7,385 nucleotides of DNA from Actinosomnolentus pattersoniae (SeqCode) (GTDB lineage Bacteria; Actinomycetota; UBA4738), in NCBI GenBank assembly GCA_013817655.1, contig JACDCJ010000098.1, forward strand, positions 1 through 7,385, read 5' to 3'. Positions 5,635 through 7,385 of the stretch are shown in pieces (position 1 is the stretch's first letter; each line of letters begins with the position of its first letter). The notes below the pieces were generated by a model, which was not told the DNA's origin, made no database searches, and was given only the letters and a program-made list of their open reading frames with translations. The position numbers and the translations under genes were made by a program.

Positions 5635-6518
5635 GCACATACCGTGTCCTCGCCCCGCAGCCGGCACGCGCCGCATCGGAGAGCGTCGATCGCTCGCCGC
5701 CATCCGCCGTGGCGCTTGGCCCGCTAACCGAGGACGTTCGCGAAACCCTTAGAACCGGCTGGATCGACCCAGCGGTGAGGGCCGCGTCGACGTCCCCCAT
5801 GTTCCTCACGGCCGCATGGTCGGCAATCCGTCCGAACGTCGGCAGGAGCTTCGCCGCGCTCGCCCGGGCGCTTCGACAGGAGGCGGCTGACTCAGTCTCG
5901 CCCCGCCCATCCGGGGACCTCCTGCGGAGCCTGGAGATCGAGCTGCCGGAGGGGGAGCGGCGAAGGATGCTGGACGCAGCCCGCGCCGCGCACATGGCCT
6001 CGGCGAAGTCGCAGATGGTCGCCCATCTCCTTCACCGGCTGGCTCGGCGCGACCGCCTCAGGGGCACCGGCTCCGAGGAGCCCACCGCCCGCCGCGGGGT
6101 CCCCGAGTGGCAGCGTTGGATGTCGTTCCAGCCGATCCCGGCCGGCGCGCGGACTGTCCTCGAGGATGCCGTGACCAGGCTCGGAGCTCCAGCCCCGCCC
6201 CCGGCGCTCCGGCTCTTCGCGCGATGGCCGGCCGCGGCGACCCGCCTGTGGCAGGAGCTGGTCCCCGTCCTCGAGTCGGAGTCGTGGCGGCCCAAGGTCC
6301 TTCGGCTCCGGAACCGGCTGGCGAAGGGGATCGAGACGCTTCCCCACGCCGTCGAGCTCCAGTGGCCCGCGGTGCGCGCCCGAGGCGTCAGCGAGTCGGA
6401 GCGCCTTCGGTTGGTCGGCCTCCTATCGGCCCACGACGCGGCCATGCCGGCCTACACACTCATCGCGGCCTTCGCCTGGGTGGCCGTCGGCGCGCCGGGC
6501 ATCGGGCCCGAGGGGTAG
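5631..6518 (+). CDS. DehI-like (halocarboxylic acid dehalogenase family) protein
   Basis: The protein has 295 residues, almost the length of Pseudomonas putida DehI (about 296). DehI-family proteins are all-helical and built from two similar halves. The first half here shows DVRETLRTGWIDPAVRAA and then MFLTAAWSAIRPNVG at 57-71. The second shows VLEDAVTRLGAP and then LRLFARWPAAATRLWQELVPVL at 193-214. Characterised DehI removes the halogen from D- and L-2-haloacids using a water activated by an aspartate. The segment of the second repeat where I would expect that residue is proline-rich (GAPAPPPALR) and has no Asp, so dehalogenase activity is uncertain. There is no signal peptide. ATG 5631 is preferred over GTG 5547 because the family homology and the predicted promoter both favour it. 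The next gene follows after 6 bases. Confidence 0.75.
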   Translation: MSTYRVLAPQPARAASESVDRSPPSAVALGPLTEDVRETLRTGWIDPAVRAASTSPMFLTAAWSAIRPNVGRSFAALARALRQEAADSVSPRPSGDLLRSLEIELPEGERRRMLDAARAAHMASAKSQMVAHLLHRLARRDRLRGTGSEEPTARRGVPEWQRWMSFQPIPAGARTVLEDAVTRLGAPAPPPALRLFARWPAAATRLWQELVPVLESESWRPKVLRLRNRLAKGIETLPHAVELQWPAVRARGVSESERLRLVGLLSAHDAAMPAYTLIAAFAWVAVGAPGIGPEG

Positions 6519-6524
6519 CCGGGC

Positions 6525-6887
6525 ATGCGGGCGGAGTTCTATCGCGCCGGCGCATCCACCCAGGCGGTGGGCTGGGCGACCTGGGCGCGCGTGGGAGTCG
6601 ACGTCGAATCGAAGGACGAGGAGACGGCGAGCGCTATCCGGAGGGTCTTCAGGTCCCTGCCGGTGGCCGTGGACGACCCGGCGCTGCGCTCGGCGGGCAC
6701 GGCCGGTCCCGTCGTCCTGCAGCCGGGGTCCCTTCGCTGGTTCACGGCGGCGGCCACGACTCGGTCCGAAGTCGAGGGCCTGGGCGTGCGTTTCGTGGCG
6801 GGCGAGACCGGCTCCGTCGGGTGGGATCCAGCCGGGGCATACCGGACGTTCCAGGCGGTCGTGGAGCGCGACGCGACAACCCGCTGA
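6525..6887 (+). CDS. Conserved-looking small hypothetical protein
   Basis: This is a 120-residue soluble protein starting at ATG 6525, with GAGGGG at 6510-6515 in good position, overlapping the stop region of the dehI-like gene. The N-terminal part (AEFYRAG, then VGWATWARVGVDVES) looks like a pair of beta strands. It is followed by ASAIRRVFRSLPVAVDD, a turn GTAGPVVLQPGSLRWF at 58-73, and near the end VRFVAGE and GWDPAGAYRTF. I recognise no catalytic motif, metal site or membrane segment, and do not assign a function. The 6-base spacing implies cotranscription and possibly coupled translation with the dehI-like gene. Codon use is like that of its neighbours. It is a real gene by coding character and ribosome binding site, but its role is unknown. 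Confidence 0.7.
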   Translation: MRAEFYRAGASTQAVGWATWARVGVDVESKDEETASAIRRVFRSLPVAVDDPALRSAGTAGPVVLQPGSLRWFTAAATTRSEVEGLGVRFVAGETGSVGWDPAGAYRTFQAVVERDATTR

Positions 6888-6927
6888 GCGCAGAACGCCA
6901 GCCGGCCGGCCTGTCATCGGCGCGGCG

Positions 6928-6933
6928 TAGCAT
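6928..6933 (+). promoter_or_regulatory. Candidate -10 box for leaderless helicase mRNA
   Basis: TAGCAT matches TAnnnT and ends 7 bases before ATG 6941. Transcription would therefore begin at the start codon. No Shine-Dalgarno sequence precedes the ATG, in keeping with a leaderless transcript. The 53-base gap after the previous gene contains a self-complementary GCCGGCCGGC at 6901-6910 but no clear terminator. Confidence 0.4.
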
Positions 6934-6940
6934 TCGATCA

Positions 6941-7385
6941 ATGACCTTCTCCCCCGACGCCGAACAGGAAGCGGTCCTCCGACACGACCGCGGTCCCATG
7001 CTCGTCACCGGACCGTCCGGGACCGGCAAGACGGCAGTGCTGACCGAGCGGTTCGCGCGACTGGTCGAGGGGGGAGCCGATCCCGAACGGATTGCTCTCG
7101 TGGTTCGCACCAGACGCGCCCGCGGGCTCGCCCGAAGGGCGCTGCTCGCGCGGGTCTCCGGTTCCCTGCCGGCGCTCAGGGTGGTGACCGTGCACGGGCT
7201 CGCCTACCACGTCGTGAGCGCCCGGTTCGCGAGGCTCGGATACCGCGAGCCGCCTCCCGTCCTCTCCGCGGTGGACCAGTTCTCGAAGGTCGGCGAGCTG
7301 ATGCGGGGCGAGGATCCCGCGAGCTGGCCGGCCTACGGCTCGATGCTCGGGCTGCGGGGGTTCGCCGACCAGCTCCGCCAGTTCG
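6941..7385 (+). CDS. UvrD/Rep-type SF1 helicase, N-terminal part (runs off the window)
   Basis: The first 148 residues are visible and the frame is open at the window end. The start FSPDAEQEAVL contains the Q-motif glutamine (Gln9) of SF1A helicases. Walker A follows as GPSGTGKT at 24-31 with Lys30 and Thr31. Motif Ib is TVHGLAYHVV at 83-92, in place of the usual TFHSLA. The region expected to be motif Ia (IALVVRTRRARGLARRALL, 51-69) lacks the usual TFTNKA or TFSRKA core. The protein would unwind DNA with ATP in repair or recombination. The spacing of the opening motifs and the HGLAY form resemble AdnA/AdnB-type actinobacterial helicase-nucleases, which carry a RecB-like nuclease at the far C-terminus. 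That part is outside the window, so this remains a guess. Start choice is supported by homology beginning at residue 3. Confidence 0.88.
   Translation, partial: MTFSPDAEQEAVLRHDRGPMLVTGPSGTGKTAVLTERFARLVEGGADPERIALVVRTRRARGLARRALLARVSGSLPALRVVTVHGLAYHVVSARFARLGYREPPPVLSAVDQFSKVGELMRGEDPASWPAYGSMLGLRGFADQLRQF

Noticed and set aside
6901..6910. GCCGGCCGGC palindrome as terminator or operator
   Set aside because: It is a perfect but loop-free GC palindrome expected by chance in such DNA, with no T tract.

Overview
The window is dense, GC-rich bacterial DNA. Together, a split-off nuoD, an NDUFAF7/MidA-type methyltransferase, a Crp-type regulator and an SF1 helicase, with TAnnnT boxes 7-8 bases before two start codons (suggesting leaderless mRNAs), point to an uncultured actinomycete-like organism (Actinomycetota). 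This is inference from gene style; no rRNA or other marker is present. I see no mobile element, tRNA, rRNA or CRISPR array.

Layout. (1) Bases 1-347: 3' end of a two-CBS-domain protein. (2) 413-2764, plus strand: a complete nuoD (complex I quinone-site subunit) followed 6 bases later by an alpha-toroid protein of the squalene-cyclase-like superfamily. No other nuo gene is visible. (3) 2601-3782, minus strand: a MidA/NDUFAF7-family SAM-dependent methyltransferase that converges on the toroid gene. The two reading frames overlap by 164 bases across a hexamer tandem repeat. (4) 3789-4595, plus strand: a LACTB2-like metallo-beta-lactamase-fold protein whose start codon lies 6 bases from that of midA. 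(5) 4568-5188, minus strand: a Crp/Fnr-family regulator, overlapping the end of the hydrolase gene by 28 bases. (6) 5189-5630: a regulatory stretch holding the crp leader, a short ribbon-helix-helix-like reading frame with no normal start, and the leader of the next gene. (7) 5631-6887, plus strand: a DehI-like protein and a small unknown protein, probably one operon. (8) 6941 to the window end: N-terminal part of a UvrD/Rep-type helicase, possibly AdnA/AdnB-like.

The most notable points concern complex I. The NuoD aligns without gaps to the bovine 49 kDa and Thermus Nqo4 quinone-site segment, but carries Trp where those have the quinone-binding Tyr and Glu where they have Asp. It keeps the arginine that human NDUFAF7 dimethylates, and the NDUFAF7 homologue is encoded about 1 kb away. 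A substrate and its modifying enzyme may therefore be neighbours here. Other points worth a second look are the repeat-driven overlap of two convergent genes, the near-zero divergent spacing of midA and the hydrolase gene, a possible ACG start for the Crp-type regulator, a three-codon leader ORF before dehI, and the decayed-looking ribbon-helix-helix frame. I do not see a clear previously undescribed multi-gene system.
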